64,000 nucleotides of DNA from Paenibacillus taichungensis (GCF_013359905.1 NZ_JABMCC010000108.1:124001-188000), one strand, 5' to 3'. Positions 1 through 10,311 are shown, counted from the stretch's first letter. Numbers and translations: made by a program. Notes: a model not told the origin generated them from the letters alone.

Positions 1-1613
1 AGATTACCTGCCGCATCTTTTGCTTTTACCGTGAAGGTATATGAGGTACCCGCTGTAAGTCCACTAATTGTTGCTGTCGTTCCGGTGACGGATGTCGCAA
101 GATTAGCGCCATTATAGACGTTATAACCGGTAACGCCTACATTATCCGTTGAAGCATTCCAGGCTAGCGTCACCGAGTTTGCTGTCACGCCTGTCGAACG
201 GGCATTCCCGGGTACGCTTGGTGCTGTCGTATCTACTGGAGGCACTGTGCCTCCGGTAGGCAGATCGGCTTTCAGTTTGTTTTGAAGTGTTTTGTTACGG
301 TCACCGCTGAGCTCCCAGAACATCGCTCCGCCGAGTCCTTTGCTCTTGATATAAGCCGTTTTATATCCAATGGACTCCGCATCGTCATAACTGATAAAGC
401 GCTTGTTGGACGCATTATAGAGATATGGCACTTTGGCCGTGTCATTCCAGTAACGTGTATACCCGTTTTTGTTGATGTAATTGGCTTCCAGATCATAGAA
501 GTCAAAGGAGCCTGCTTCCCATGTTCCAACGGAAGAACCACCCGTACACGTCTGATACTGGCCGTTGCCTGCTTGTGCGCATCCATCCCAGCCACGACCG
601 TAGAATGGAACACCAAGCACGAGTTTAGCGGCCGGTACGCCTGCATCCAGATGCCCTTGTGCTCCGGCTGCCACATTAAATGCATTGGCATCTGGCACGC
701 CAGCAGCTGAAGCCGCAGGATCATAATTCAATGGCGCATTATGTGCGCTGATTTTTTGCCAAGCGCCGTTAAAATCGTATGTCATAATGTTAATCCAGTC
801 GACGATGGCAGCAATTTTTGCAAGCTCCGTATTGGCAGCATAGGTTGCAGACGCACCGCTTGCAATCGTAAGCAGATACTTCTTGCCGTCCACAGTTCCC
901 GCCGCATCCAGCTTTTCACGGATTTTGCTCAAGAGCAATGTGTAGTTTTGCTTATCTTCAGGACGTTTGCTGTTACCATCGAGTCCGCCTGATACCGGGT
1001 ACTCCCAGTCCAGATCTACCCCATCAAAATTGTACTTCCGTAGGAAGTCTACGGCAGAGTCAGCAAAGACCTCTCGGGTTGCAGCAGTCGCGGCTACATC
1101 GGAGAAGCGGTTGGACCACGTCCATCCACCAACGGAGATGATGGTCTTCAGGTTAGGATTGGTTTGTTTCAGCTTGTTAAGCTGATTGATATTGCCTGCA
1201 ATGGGCTGATCCCACGTATCCCCAGCAAATGTCTTGCCCGTATCGATCCATGGATCGCCGAGCACGATTGTTCCGTTCGGTACATTGATCGTTTGGCTTT
1301 TTTCATTCTGACAGGTCCAGGTTACAGGATTGGGTCCCGAAGGGTCCGGATTTCCATGAATGCCGTTCCAGCAAATATCAGCAAATGCATAGTTGATATG
1401 TGTCACTTTGGTCGGATCGATGTCAGCTACATTATAGTTTCTCCCGTACGCAGCCCAGGACGGATAGTAACCAACAATTTTATAAGAATCTGCTGCTTCG
1501 GCCGTAGCAGGTTGGAGCGCAAAGGAAGGTACGATGACGGATAAGAGCAGGGACAGACCAAGGAAAAACTTTGCAGTCTTCTTAAATACAGTGTGTTTAT
1601 TTGAATTTATCAT
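1..1613 (-). CDS. Secreted GH18 chitinase (ChiA1-like), C-terminal part outside window
   Basis: Hydrolyses chitin outside the cell. The reading frame is open from an ATG at 1613 to the window edge, so the C-terminus is missing (537 codons visible). Residues 1-41 form a signal peptide ending near AEA-A. A GH18 barrel follows, with the catalytic DGVDLDWEY motif near residue 200 (Glu is the proton donor). A fibronectin type III domain starts near residue 459. ChiA1-type enzymes usually carry further FnIII and a chitin-binding domain, which would lie beyond base 1. AGAGGAGGT sits 10 nt before the ATG. The ATG directly follows the TAA of the upstream chitinase, so the two are co-transcribed. Confidence 0.93.
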   Translation of the reverse strand, partial: MINSNKHTVFKKTAKFFLGLSLLLSVIVPSFALQPATAEAADSYKIVGYYPSWAAYGRNYNVADIDPTKVTHINYAFADICWNGIHGNPDPSGPNPVTWTCQNEKSQTINVPNGTIVLGDPWIDTGKTFAGDTWDQPIAGNINQLNKLKQTNPNLKTIISVGGWTWSNRFSDVAATAATREVFADSAVDFLRKYNFDGVDLDWEYPVSGGLDGNSKRPEDKQNYTLLLSKIREKLDAAGTVDGKKYLLTIASGASATYAANTELAKIAAIVDWINIMTYDFNGAWQKISAHNAPLNYDPAASAAGVPDANAFNVAAGAQGHLDAGVPAAKLVLGVPFYGRGWDGCAQAGNGQYQTCTGGSSVGTWEAGSFDFYDLEANYINKNGYTRYWNDTAKVPYLYNASNKRFISYDDAESIGYKTAYIKSKGLGGAMFWELSGDRNKTLQNKLKADLPTGGTVPPVDTTAPSVPGNARSTGVTANSVTLAWNASTDNVGVTGYNVYNGANLATSVTGTTATISGLTAGTSYTFTVKAKDAAGN

Positions 1614-3185
1614 TTAATACACAACCTCCTCTGTCTTTTGCGTGCTAAATCCATTCAGGAATGGACGATGTGCGTTCGAGAACTGGTTATTCGTATACGC
1701 GTCCCAGTTGATTGACCAGGTCATGATGCCTTTGAGTCCGGCATAGCCCGCCGGCTGGCGCAAGGTATAGGAACCGCCGTATGATACTCCTTTGATCAAA
1801 TAATTCAATGCCTTTTGCAGCTCAGCTGGCGCCGTATAGCCGCCTCCAGCCGCCTGCTGGGAAGCTGGTACGCCAATCGCAATCTGGTCCGGACGCAGAG
1901 GGCTAAAGAATGGACCCGAGCTTCCACCTACGTTAAACCCTTGAAGCAGCATTTCGGCCATGGCGACATGGAAATCGGCTGTCCCTTGAGCGTAAGAACG
2001 TCCATCCAGCCCCACCATCGAACCGGTGTTATAGTGCTGCACATGAAGCAGGGACAGGTCATTGCGCAAGGCATGAATCACTGGAAGATACGCCCCCCAA
2101 GGACCACCATAGTTCAGATATCCGCCCTGTACGTAGGCCGTTTCCGGTGCAGCGGTCAGGACGAAATTGGCACCAAAGTGTGATTTAAGCGCTTTCACGC
2201 CGTTAATCAGGTTAACGATCTTCGGAGTCGTTGGACTGCGAAAGTCGGTATCGCCCGCATTTAAAGACAGGGAGCTTCCTTCAAGATCGATGTCGAGACC
2301 ATTGAATCCGTAAGTCGAAATAATGGATTTAAGGGAATCCTCGAACTGTTGTCTCTTGGTCGCATCTGTGAGCTCAATTGTGCCATTGGCTCCTCCCATA
2401 GATATCAGTACCTTCTTCCCTTGGCTTTGAAGGTACGCAATGTCCGACTTGAACTCTTCTACCGTAGCGTTATACGGAGTAAAAGCGAGTGTTCCGCTGC
2501 CGGGTGAAATCGGCTCGGCAAAGGAGACATTAATAACGTCATAGGCTGTTGACACGTTGCGCAGTTTAATGTTGGTAGAACCATTATCGAAGTTGTGCCA
2601 GTAGCCGATCAGCCATTTGCTGCCGCTAGGCCCAGGATTCGAAGATCCGGTGGAAGTGGTAACGCTGAGAGAGGTGCTTGCTGCGGACAGATTGCCTGCT
2701 GCATCTTTTGCTTTGACTGTAAAAACATATGTGGTGCCGGCTGTCAGTCCTGTTACTACAGCCGTAGTCGTTGAAGTGTTCGCCGCGAGAGTACCGTTCC
2801 GGTACACTTCATATCCGGTTACACCTACATTGTCCGTGGATGCGTTCCAGGTAAGATTGACCGATGTCTCCGTGACGAAGGATGAGGTTAAACTTGCAGG
2901 AACGGAAGGTGGTGTCGTATCTGGAGTTGGAGTTCCTCCTCCCGTACCTTCCCCCACGTATTTCCACAATGCAGGAACATTTGAGGGCTCCCATCCGGTC
3001 AAAGCCGTATGGGGCTGAATACATTCATAATCTTTATTTAAATAGGTTACTAGATCTCCTTGTTTGTATGCGGTGCCTGCCTGCCACTGGGCAGCGGCGT
3101 CTGCTCTTGGTGCAAACCACGTAATAATCAGAAGAAATGCCAAAGCGAATGTAATGACCGGGCGGAATCGAACAGCTTGATTCAA
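1614..3185 (-). CDS. Secreted GH18 chitinase with N-terminal CBM5/12 and FnIII
   Basis: Chitinase of 523 aa. The TTG start at 3185 is supported by AGGAGGG 8 nt upstream; ATG codons inside lack such a site. Signal peptide is residues 1-30 (cleavage near ADA-A). A CBM5/12-like chitin-binding module (paired Trp and Tyr residues) spans about 32-75, an FnIII domain about 88-175, then a GH18 domain with GLDIDLEG near residue 298. The domain order resembles ChiD-type chitinases. Its FnIII is a diverged paralogue of the one in the next gene. First gene of a two-gene operon; the two GH18 types may act together on chitin. Confidence 0.93.
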   Translation of the reverse strand: MNQAVRFRPVITFALAFLLIITWFAPRADAAAQWQAGTAYKQGDLVTYLNKDYECIQPHTALTGWEPSNVPALWKYVGEGTGGGTPTPDTTPPSVPASLTSSFVTETSVNLTWNASTDNVGVTGYEVYRNGTLAANTSTTTAVVTGLTAGTTYVFTVKAKDAAGNLSAASTSLSVTTSTGSSNPGPSGSKWLIGYWHNFDNGSTNIKLRNVSTAYDVINVSFAEPISPGSGTLAFTPYNATVEEFKSDIAYLQSQGKKVLISMGGANGTIELTDATKRQQFEDSLKSIISTYGFNGLDIDLEGSSLSLNAGDTDFRSPTTPKIVNLINGVKALKSHFGANFVLTAAPETAYVQGGYLNYGGPWGAYLPVIHALRNDLSLLHVQHYNTGSMVGLDGRSYAQGTADFHVAMAEMLLQGFNVGGSSGPFFSPLRPDQIAIGVPASQQAAGGGYTAPAELQKALNYLIKGVSYGGSYTLRQPAGYAGLKGIMTWSINWDAYTNNQFSNAHRPFLNGFSTQKTEEVVY

Positions 3186-3474
3186 GCAAAATCCCTCCTG
3201 TATTCAGATTATTTTCACCTTGCAAACAAAGCTTCACTGGTGCACTTACATGTGATCCGCAATCTTAGAGCTTATAAAGCCGTCTGACGATGAGTATCGT
3301 TTCACTCCCTTTCTTTATCAAAATGGACCTTCCCTCTCGTTTTCTTTTTTTTGCAGACATCATCCAAATTTACAGGGAATTTACAGATCCTCACCCTGTA
3401 TTTAATCAGTAAAATGCAATTGAGATAAGGGATAAATTATTTCTATGGGGGGCGAAAAATGTAATATACCGCGC
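3186..3474. other. Intergenic region upstream of the chitinase operon
   Basis: No gene seen. It must hold the chitinase promoter on the minus strand, but I could not pick a convincing -35/-10 pair. AT-rich, with a purine tract near 3345-3355. Confidence 0.5.
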
Positions 3475-3529
3475 AAAAAGGCCGTCTATCAGGTCATTAA
3501 GAGACTTGATAGACAGCCTTTTTTATTTT
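3475..3529 (-). terminator. Rho-independent terminator after pectinesterase operon
   Basis: Hairpin with arms GGCCGTCTATCA and TGATAGACAGCC, flanked by A-run and T-run on either side, so it can work in both directions. It directly follows the pectinesterase stop on the minus strand. Confidence 0.9.
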
Positions 3530-3555
3530 CATTTTATAAATTAACGGATGTATTC

Positions 3556-4641
3556 CTAAGTTTGTTTTAACTTCGAGGAGGATAGTTCAAATGACAACAT
3601 ACCTTCGAAAGGTTGCCACCCATCATTACCAGATAAAATAACAGGAACAGTATATTCGGACGCTTCCTGATCACTGAGTATTTTCGCCCACGGAACTCTC
3701 CCCATCACACTTCCTGCACCAGGTCCGGCACTATGATATTCAACGTACGCAACTGTTGCTTCCGCATCGGTCTTGTTCCAGTTATGCCAGCCCTCCTGCT
3801 TCACATGTGCCCCCATCCAGCAGTTCAGGAAACAGACTTTGGCATGATTACGCCACGGTCTGCCTAAATATACGGACTGAGCGGGGGCGTTGCTGGTCAG
3901 GTCACAATCGATAAACACATAGCCATATCGTGCGCCCTCTGGTGTGGAAGCAGCCGTGATCCAACCATTCACTTCTCCCTCTGCAGCAGCATCACTCAAC
4001 CGATTCTTCGCAAAGATTTCACAGCCCTGGAACACTGCCGTAGCCGAGCCAAAAATAAAATCGACATCGCCCTCAATGTAACAATCTTCATAATATTGGC
4101 GCAGCTTCCGCCGCTCTGCCCCGTCACGCGGTCCCCCGAAGAAACTCCGGTCAATCGGCTGCTCGGGCAATGGTCCGGTAAAGATCGTGTCCTGGTGACC
4201 TATAAATCGGCAATGCCGGAAGGCTGCCCGATCCCCATCCACATATACAGCCAACGCCTGACCCACCTCACGACCAGGCCCAGCCGAGTTGATGAAGGAA
4301 AGTCCTTCAGCGGTGAAATCATCTGCACCAATAAAGGCCGTGTACGAATGAAAGGTATGATACAACTCCCCGTTCGGGAACTTCTTGAGCGCATAATCAT
4401 CATACGTGATGATAGTCTGATCGACTCCCGCACCAACGAGGTGGACCATCGGCTTCTCGATGTGCAGTTTCTCAATATAGGTGCCTGGCTTTATGCGAAT
4501 CGTATACTTTTCAGTGCATTCTGCCGGAATCGCATCAATGGCAGCCTGAATAGTGGGAAAATCGCCGCTTCCGTCTGCAGCAACCAGGTAACCATTCCTG
4601 TACAGGTCCACATCTGATCCATGTGACAGAGGTTTGTTCAT
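3556..4641 (-). CDS. Pectinesterase (CE8), no signal peptide
   Basis: Removes methyl esters from polygalacturonate. The 361-aa protein starts almost directly at the CE8 fold and shows the family motifs GHQDT, DFIFG (catalytic Asp) and YLGRPWR (substrate-binding Arg). There is no signal peptide or lipobox, unlike secreted pectin methylesterases, so it probably acts in the cytoplasm on imported methylated oligogalacturonides. Last gene of the operon; its ATG overlaps the GH105 stop as ATGA. That it works on oligomers is inferred from the missing export signal and the uptake genes upstream. Confidence 0.93.
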   Translation of the reverse strand: MNKPLSHGSDVDLYRNGYLVAADGSGDFPTIQAAIDAIPAECTEKYTIRIKPGTYIEKLHIEKPMVHLVGAGVDQTIITYDDYALKKFPNGELYHTFHSYTAFIGADDFTAEGLSFINSAGPGREVGQALAVYVDGDRAAFRHCRFIGHQDTIFTGPLPEQPIDRSFFGGPRDGAERRKLRQYYEDCYIEGDVDFIFGSATAVFQGCEIFAKNRLSDAAAEGEVNGWITAASTPEGARYGYVFIDCDLTSNAPAQSVYLGRPWRNHAKVCFLNCWMGAHVKQEGWHNWNKTDAEATVAYVEYHSAGPGAGSVMGRVPWAKILSDQEASEYTVPVILSGNDGWQPFEGMLSFELSSSKLKQT

Positions 4642-5750
4642 GACAATCGCTCCATTTCCAGCGCGGCCAGCAGGAGTGGCGCCATGCCCATGAACGAGTC
4701 ACTCACAATCTGCTCGCCGACATAATAACTGTATGAACCATCCCGATCCAGACTGAGCCCTGCCCCGTGACAGATCGCGTTCAGCTTCACGCCTTCCTCC
4801 GTTTCTTCCATCAAACGGGACGTCAGTCCATGCCATCCCTTCTCTGCGGCCTGCCTGAAATGCGGCTCAAGGTAGCGCAAGCGAACGCCCTTCGCCATGG
4901 CATACACAAACATGCTTGAACCGGAAGCTTCCAGATAATTGCCCTTGCGGAATCCCTGATCCAGCACCTGGAACCAGAGCCCGCTCTCCTGCTCCTGTAC
5001 ACGTACCAATGCATTACACATGCGCTCGAAGATGCCAATGATTGTGCCCCGTTTCGGATGATGAATCGGAAAGTGCTCCAGACTATCCACGATCGCCATC
5101 GCATACCAGCCCATCGCCCGGCTCCAGAAGTGTGCGGAGCATCCGGTTACGGAGTCGGCCCAGATCTGCTCCTTCGATTCATCCCAGCCATGATAGAGCA
5201 GACCCGTGCGCGGATCACGCGTCTTGCTTTCGATTAGCAAAATCTGATGAGCCACTTCATCCCACAGATCAGGCCGGTCAAATATCTTGGCATATTGCGC
5301 CAGAAAAGGCGACGACATATACAATCCATCCAGCCACATCTGGAACGGATAGATTTTTTTGTGCCAGAATCCGCCCTCCGACGTTCGGGGCTGTCCTGCG
5401 AGCTGGGCGGCGAGCAGATGCGCAGCTTCAGCGTACCGCTGATCCCCTGTGGTATCCAGCAGTTCGAACAGGTTCTTGCCCTGATTGATCTGATCCAGGT
5501 TGTACTCTTCCAGGGAATACGTTCCGATGGAACCATCCTCATGAACATACAGATCCATATGTCTTTTCATAAAAGAAACATACTCGTCCTTGCCGTATTG
5601 CTTGCCAGTGCGTGACATCGCCATTAACGTCATCCCCTGAACATATGCCCAACGTTCCGAAGGAAACACATGATAGCCCTCTCCATCGCATTGCTGGTAA
5701 ATCATCTCCGCTATTCGCTCCGACCAAGATAACTGCGTCTGTACCTGCAT
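4638..5750 (-). CDS. GH105 unsaturated glucuronyl/rhamnogalacturonyl hydrolase
   Basis: Cleaves the terminal unsaturated uronic acid from oligosaccharides left by pectate or rhamnogalacturonan lyases; relatives are B. subtilis YteR and YesR. The 370-aa protein has the alpha/alpha-barrel motifs WLDGLYM (catalytic Asp) near residue 140 and FWSRAMGWYAMA near 210. No signal peptide, as expected for a cytoplasmic GH105. GGGAGGG lies 6-7 nt before the ATG. It overlaps the pectinesterase by 4 nt, so the two are translationally coupled. Galacturonate versus glucuronate linkage cannot be told from sequence alone. Confidence 0.92.
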   Translation of the reverse strand: MQVQTQLSWSERIAEMIYQQCDGEGYHVFPSERWAYVQGMTLMAMSRTGKQYGKDEYVSFMKRHMDLYVHEDGSIGTYSLEEYNLDQINQGKNLFELLDTTGDQRYAEAAHLLAAQLAGQPRTSEGGFWHKKIYPFQMWLDGLYMSSPFLAQYAKIFDRPDLWDEVAHQILLIESKTRDPRTGLLYHGWDESKEQIWADSVTGCSAHFWSRAMGWYAMAIVDSLEHFPIHHPKRGTIIGIFERMCNALVRVQEQESGLWFQVLDQGFRKGNYLEASGSSMFVYAMAKGVRLRYLEPHFRQAAEKGWHGLTSRLMEETEEGVKLNAICHGAGLSLDRDGSYSYYVGEQIVSDSFMGMAPLLLAALEMERLS

Positions 5751-5794
5751 AAAAGAACCCTCCCTGGACCTTGAATGTTGTACTCAGCCTATCA

Positions 5795-6784
5795 TTAATA
5801 CTCAGACACCTGCTGCCGACAAATCGCCGTCGAGTTGCGATGATTCAGCTTCGGTTGGATAATCACCGGATAGTCCACCTGCTCATCACGGATCAACGAT
5901 ACGATCAATTCTGCTGCCTGTGCTGCCAGTTCATCCAGTGGTGGGCCAATAGTTGTTAGCGCCACCTCGGCATACTGCATATCCGGCAGATCATCATAAC
6001 CGATTAACGAGATATCATTTGGCACATTGTAGCCAGCTTCCAGCAAAGCCCGCAATGCACCTCGAGTTACCAGGTTGTTCAAGCCAATAAATGCCGTTGG
6101 TGAATCAGGTTCAAACGTATAATTCCGAATGGCAAAATACCCGTCCTCCCAAGAGGAATATGCAGGCAGCACATGGCGTTGATCAAAATTAAGGCCTGTG
6201 CGCAACAACGCTTCCCGATACCCTTCAAGCTTGATATTTTGGGAGTTTCCAATGAAACCAATTCGGCTATGGCCCAGTGATTTCAGATGCTCAACCGCTT
6301 TGTATATACCTTCTTTCCGGTCAATCTTGATGTAAGGGGAATTCGGGGCTTCATCTGTACCAAGCACAAAACATGGCATGTTGAGTGTCGCGAATTTTTT
6401 CCAGAAGGCATCCCGATTGTCCAGAGCATAATCCCACAGGATACATCCATCCACGCGAAGCTGGCTGAAGACATCCAGCCCATCATCCGCGACGACCAAA
6501 ATCATCTGGTATCCCCGCTTCTTCAGCTCCGCGTGCAGATTGCCCGAAATATTCGAGAACAGCGGATTGCTCAGTTCATCAAGAACAAAGCCGATAATGT
6601 TACTTCTGCCGGTGGAAAGCTGCTGTGCCATAATGTTTTTTCGATATTGATGCTTCTCCGCAACCGCGAGCACCTTCTGCCGCGTCGCCGGTTTGATGCG
6701 GGGATCACCGTTTAGCGCCTTGGATACCGTGCTGTAGCTCACTCCCGCCAGTTTGGCAATGTCCTTAATGGTTATCAAAATCAA
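5795..6784 (-). CDS. LacI-family transcriptional regulator of the pectin operon
   Basis: DNA-binding repressor of 329 aa. An N-terminal LacI helix-turn-helix (TIKDIAKLAGVSYSTVSKAL) is followed by a hinge and a periplasmic-binding-protein-like sugar domain. The TTG at 6784 has GAGAGG 6 nt upstream; a second TTG at 6778 is a less well spaced alternative. It sits inside the operon between the binding protein and GH105, so it probably controls its own operon through the palindromes at 10312-10333 and 10465-10486. The inducer is presumably a pectin-derived sugar; that is inference. Confidence 0.9.
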   Translation of the reverse strand: MILITIKDIAKLAGVSYSTVSKALNGDPRIKPATRQKVLAVAEKHQYRKNIMAQQLSTGRSNIIGFVLDELSNPLFSNISGNLHAELKKRGYQMILVVADDGLDVFSQLRVDGCILWDYALDNRDAFWKKFATLNMPCFVLGTDEAPNSPYIKIDRKEGIYKAVEHLKSLGHSRIGFIGNSQNIKLEGYREALLRTGLNFDQRHVLPAYSSWEDGYFAIRNYTFEPDSPTAFIGLNNLVTRGALRALLEAGYNVPNDISLIGYDDLPDMQYAEVALTTIGPPLDELAAQAAELIVSLIRDEQVDYPVIIQPKLNHRNSTAICRQQVSEY

Positions 6785-6810
6785 TCAACACCTCTCAACC
6801 CTTGGGAAGC

Positions 6811-8406
6811 TTATTGCTGTGCAGCCTTATACCGGTCATATTGCGCCTGTCTGCCGGCAATAACCTGCTCAATGTTCATTTTTTTCAAAGTCTCAATATA
6901 ACTGTCAAACTGATCCAGACTAGCATCTCCGCTTATAAATTTGAAGTTCATCTCTTCCACATATGTCGTAATATCCGGCATGGACATGCTCTCTACACTC
7001 GCCTCATCTGGCAAAGCATATACAAATGGGAACGGTTCGTGGATGTAAGGCTCCAATTCCTTGTCGAGCTTGGCATGCCATTCGGCCACAACGGAATCCG
7101 CCGAATCGGTAGACTGAATGTTCGGTAGATTCACGGGACCAATGCCGAGTTTCTGGATATAGTCATTATCTTTGCCTTTGTCCGTGAATGTCTTCACGCC
7201 ATTCTCTTCGGTGTACGTATCGTCCTTGATTCCCCACGTATAATACGTCTGCGCTTCTTCACTAACCGCATAATCCAGGAAACGGAAGGCGAGCTCCGGA
7301 TTTTTGCTATCTTTGGAGATTCCAAAAATTCCACTCACAGGCGTACGTCCAATATAAAACTGGTCTCCATGCGGTCCTTTCAGTGGCAGAATGCCTTTAA
7401 AGATGGGCTCCACCGGATCGTAATCTTTGAACAACGGACTGTAGACCATCGACATGTACCAGCTAAAATTAAACGTGGCTCCGGTTACATCCTGCGAGAT
7501 GCGAGAGGTCACCTGATCACTTGTGGTACTGGCATAGTCCACCCCGAGCAGTCCTTCTTTGTACAGCCCGTTCAGGTATGTGAGATATTCCTTGTAGGCA
7601 GGCTCATAATAGCTGAAATGTACCTTACCCTGGTCATCCGCATAGAACTGATTGGACAGATCAAGACCAAAAGCAGGACCAAATGCCATCGGCACAAACT
7701 TGGATTCCATGGACAACGGTATTTCATCCGCCTTGCCGTTACCGTTCGGGTCGTCTGTCTTGAATTTGCGCAGCATCGCTGTGAACTCATCCAGTGTCGC
7801 AGGTTCGTTCAATCCCAGCTTCTTCAGCCAGCGTTCATTCACCATAAACAAGGGCATGTAGTTTTTCGTAAGCGTTTGCTGCGGAACATAATACATTTTA
7901 CCATCAGGCGTCGTTAAACTGGCTTTGACGGAGGGGGATTTGTCGTATATTTTTTTGAGATTCACACCATACTTCTCCACCAGGTCATTCAGCGGAATAA
8001 ACAGACCACTGTTAATGTATTTCATGAGCTTATCCTGATCCGGCAGATAGACGATATCTGGCAATCCTGTTCCTGCCGCAAGCCTTGGATTCACTGCATC
8101 TGCATAATTCTGCGGCGGAATGAGATCCCAATCGACTGTTACCCCGGCATTACTCTCAATTTTCTTCACAATTCCCGCAGTTGAGAGATCCACATTGGTC
8201 GTCCATGCGTTGGTCCCGAGAATCGACAGCTTGGCATCTTTCTGGTCCGTTACCGGACCTGCCCCTGTGTAGTTGAACGCTGGCTCCGAGCTTGGTGAAG
8301 CACTGCCCTTATCTCCCCCTGCTCCTGTACTACTGCTGCATCCGGCGAGACTGATAGCAAGAATCACCGCGAGAACACTTTTTATTCCGGCCCCTCTGAT
8401 TATCAT
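6811..8406 (-). CDS. ABC transporter substrate-binding lipoprotein (LplA/YtcQ-like)
   Basis: Extracellular sugar-binding protein of 531 aa. The N-terminus has a lipoprotein signal with lipobox LAGC at about residues 20-23, followed by a Ser/Gly-rich tether and a long family 1 solute-binding fold, typical of LplA/YtcQ-type proteins of Bacillales. AGGAGG precedes the ATG. With the two permeases upstream it forms the uptake part of the pectin-oligosaccharide operon. No ATPase gene is present, so a shared MsmX-type ATPase elsewhere is expected, as for related systems. Confidence 0.92.
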   Translation of the reverse strand: MIIRGAGIKSVLAVILAISLAGCSSSTGAGGDKGSASPSSEPAFNYTGAGPVTDQKDAKLSILGTNAWTTNVDLSTAGIVKKIESNAGVTVDWDLIPPQNYADAVNPRLAAGTGLPDIVYLPDQDKLMKYINSGLFIPLNDLVEKYGVNLKKIYDKSPSVKASLTTPDGKMYYVPQQTLTKNYMPLFMVNERWLKKLGLNEPATLDEFTAMLRKFKTDDPNGNGKADEIPLSMESKFVPMAFGPAFGLDLSNQFYADDQGKVHFSYYEPAYKEYLTYLNGLYKEGLLGVDYASTTSDQVTSRISQDVTGATFNFSWYMSMVYSPLFKDYDPVEPIFKGILPLKGPHGDQFYIGRTPVSGIFGISKDSKNPELAFRFLDYAVSEEAQTYYTWGIKDDTYTEENGVKTFTDKGKDNDYIQKLGIGPVNLPNIQSTDSADSVVAEWHAKLDKELEPYIHEPFPFVYALPDEASVESMSMPDITTYVEEMNFKFISGDASLDQFDSYIETLKKMNIEQVIAGRQAQYDRYKAAQQ

Positions 8407-8460
8407 CCGTTATTCCTCCTTATTATGAACAACCTTGGGTAATGCATGGTGACGATAAGG

Positions 8461-9342
8461 CTATCCTTTCACGGCTCCGAGGGTAATCCCTTTGACGAAG
8501 TACCGCTGGATAAAAGGGTAGATCGTAACGATTGGCAGAATGCTGACCACAATCGACACATACCGAACCTGAAGTGTGGACACCGCGAGCGCGCCCGTGG
8601 TCATTGTGCCGCCCATTTTTTGCATGACCTCCGGTGATGCCATGATCAGCACCCTGCGCAGGAACATTTGCAAAGGCTGCATATCCTGTTTGCCCAGATA
8701 TAACAGGGCTGAGAAGAAGTTGTTCCAGTGGAATACGGCGTAATATAACGTCAGCACGGCAAGCGTTGGCTTGATAATGGGTATCGCCAGACGATACAGC
8801 ATCGTCAGTTCATTGGCCCCGTCTATGCTTGCACTTTCGAAGATTTCATTCGGAATTCCCTCAAAGGCTGAGCGGCAGATCATGACATTAAACGTAATGA
8901 CCAGCACAGGGAGCACCATTACCCAGCGGGTGTTATATAGCCCCAATGACGTAATCAGCATGTAAACCGGGATGAGTCCACCCGAGAAATACATGGTGAA
9001 GGCAATGAAAAAGTTTAGCTTTCTGCGCAGGAAAAATTGCTGCCTGGATAACGGAAATGCTGCGAGGCACGTAGCAACAATATTCAGGAGAGTACCTATA
9101 ACGGTGTACCACAGGGTGTTATAGAAGGACACCCACAACTCCCGGTATTGGAGCACCATTTTGTACCCGGACAAAGTGAATCCTACCGGCCACAACGCAA
9201 CCTTTTGTTTGTCGATCGCATCAACTGAGCTGAATGAAATGCTGATCACGTACAGAAAAGGATACAGCGTAACGACGACTGCCAATATGGTCAGCAGGTA
9301 GACAAATCCATAGAATAACTGGTCACTTCTTGATTTTTGCAT
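8461..9342 (-). CDS. ABC transporter permease (LplC/YtcP-like)
   Basis: Membrane subunit of 293 aa with about six transmembrane helices. The EAA loop that contacts the ATPase is visible as ESASIDGANE with LAIPIIKP behind it, near residues 185-210. GGAGACC precedes the ATG. Second gene of the operon; pairs with the permease at 9372-10289 and the binding protein at 6811-8406. CUT1-type oligosaccharide import is inferred from family and from the GH105/pectinesterase neighbours. Confidence 0.93.
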   Translation of the reverse strand: MQKSRSDQLFYGFVYLLTILAVVVTLYPFLYVISISFSSVDAIDKQKVALWPVGFTLSGYKMVLQYRELWVSFYNTLWYTVIGTLLNIVATCLAAFPLSRQQFFLRRKLNFFIAFTMYFSGGLIPVYMLITSLGLYNTRWVMVLPVLVITFNVMICRSAFEGIPNEIFESASIDGANELTMLYRLAIPIIKPTLAVLTLYYAVFHWNNFFSALLYLGKQDMQPLQMFLRRVLIMASPEVMQKMGGTMTTGALAVSTLQVRYVSIVVSILPIVTIYPFIQRYFVKGITLGAVKG

Positions 9343-9371
9343 ACAGGTCTCCTTTGGGTCGGGATGTGGTC

Positions 9372-10289
9372 TTACCAGAGTGACATCTTGGTCAGACGCC
9401 GGGTCATCGTATTAGCCGCGAACACAAGCACAAAGGTGATAATAGAGTTGAACAGGCCGACGGCTGTCGCAAATCCGTAGTTCTGTCCTTCAATCCCCAT
9501 CCGGTACACGTAGGTAGATAACACGTCTGCAGTCTCATAGGTAGCGCCGTTATAGAGCAGATATACTTTCTCGAAGCCTACACTCATAATGCCGCCAAGC
9601 GACAGGAGCAGCAGGATGACAATCGTTGGCTTGATGCTGGGAAGTGTCAGGTGCCATAGCTCTTGGAATTTGTTGACGCCGTCAATTTTGCCGGAATCGT
9701 ACATTTCGGGGTCAATGCCCATAATGGCCGCAATGTAGATGATGGAGCTGAAGCCAAAGCTCTGCCAGATATCGGAGCTGGTGAATATCGTTCGGAACCA
9801 TCCGGCATCCATCATGAAGTTCACTTTCTCCATACCGAGCTTGGCAATCAGGGTGTTCACGATCCCGTCCGTGGGTGACAGGAAGTTAATAATCATGCCC
9901 GCGACAACGACGGTCGAGATGAAATGCGGAAGGTAGGTGACGGTCTGGGCGAACCGCTTGAACGTCTGATTCTTGATTTCTACAATACAGACGGCGAACA
10001 GAATGGGGATGGAGAAGCCAAACAGGAGCGGCAGGAAGGCGAGCAAAAACGTATTGCGCAGCAGCCTCCAGAAGTAGATGGAATTCACAAACTGATCAAA
10101 CCACCTTAGGCCCACCCATTCCCCGCTGAACATTCCCTGCCCAGGCATGAAATTGCGGAAGGCCAGCAGCATACCCGGCATGGGAACATACATGAAGATG
10201 ACGTAATACAGAAAAATGGGTGAGAACATCAGCAGCAAATACTTATCCCGTTTGATCAGGCTGAACAGCGTGGACATGCGATTCTTCAC
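9372..10289 (-). CDS. ABC transporter permease (LplB/YteP-like)
   Basis: First gene of the pectin operon, 305 aa, about six transmembrane helices, with the EAA loop DSGKIDGVNKF then LPSIKP near residues 205-230. The GTG at 10289 has GGGGAG 8 nt upstream; an ATG four codons later (10277) with AAGGTGA is also possible. YteP-type permeases in B. subtilis import rhamnogalacturonan oligosaccharides, which fits the downstream GH105. The 5' region carries the two palindromes. Confidence 0.92.
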   Translation of the reverse strand: MKNRMSTLFSLIKRDKYLLLMFSPIFLYYVIFMYVPMPGMLLAFRNFMPGQGMFSGEWVGLRWFDQFVNSIYFWRLLRNTFLLAFLPLLFGFSIPILFAVCIVEIKNQTFKRFAQTVTYLPHFISTVVVAGMIINFLSPTDGIVNTLIAKLGMEKVNFMMDAGWFRTIFTSSDIWQSFGFSSIIYIAAIMGIDPEMYDSGKIDGVNKFQELWHLTLPSIKPTIVILLLLSLGGIMSVGFEKVYLLYNGATYETADVLSTYVYRMGIEGQNYGFATAVGLFNSIITFVLVFAANTMTRRLTKMSLW

Positions 10290-10311
10290 CTTTTAGACTC
10301 CCCTTCGCATT

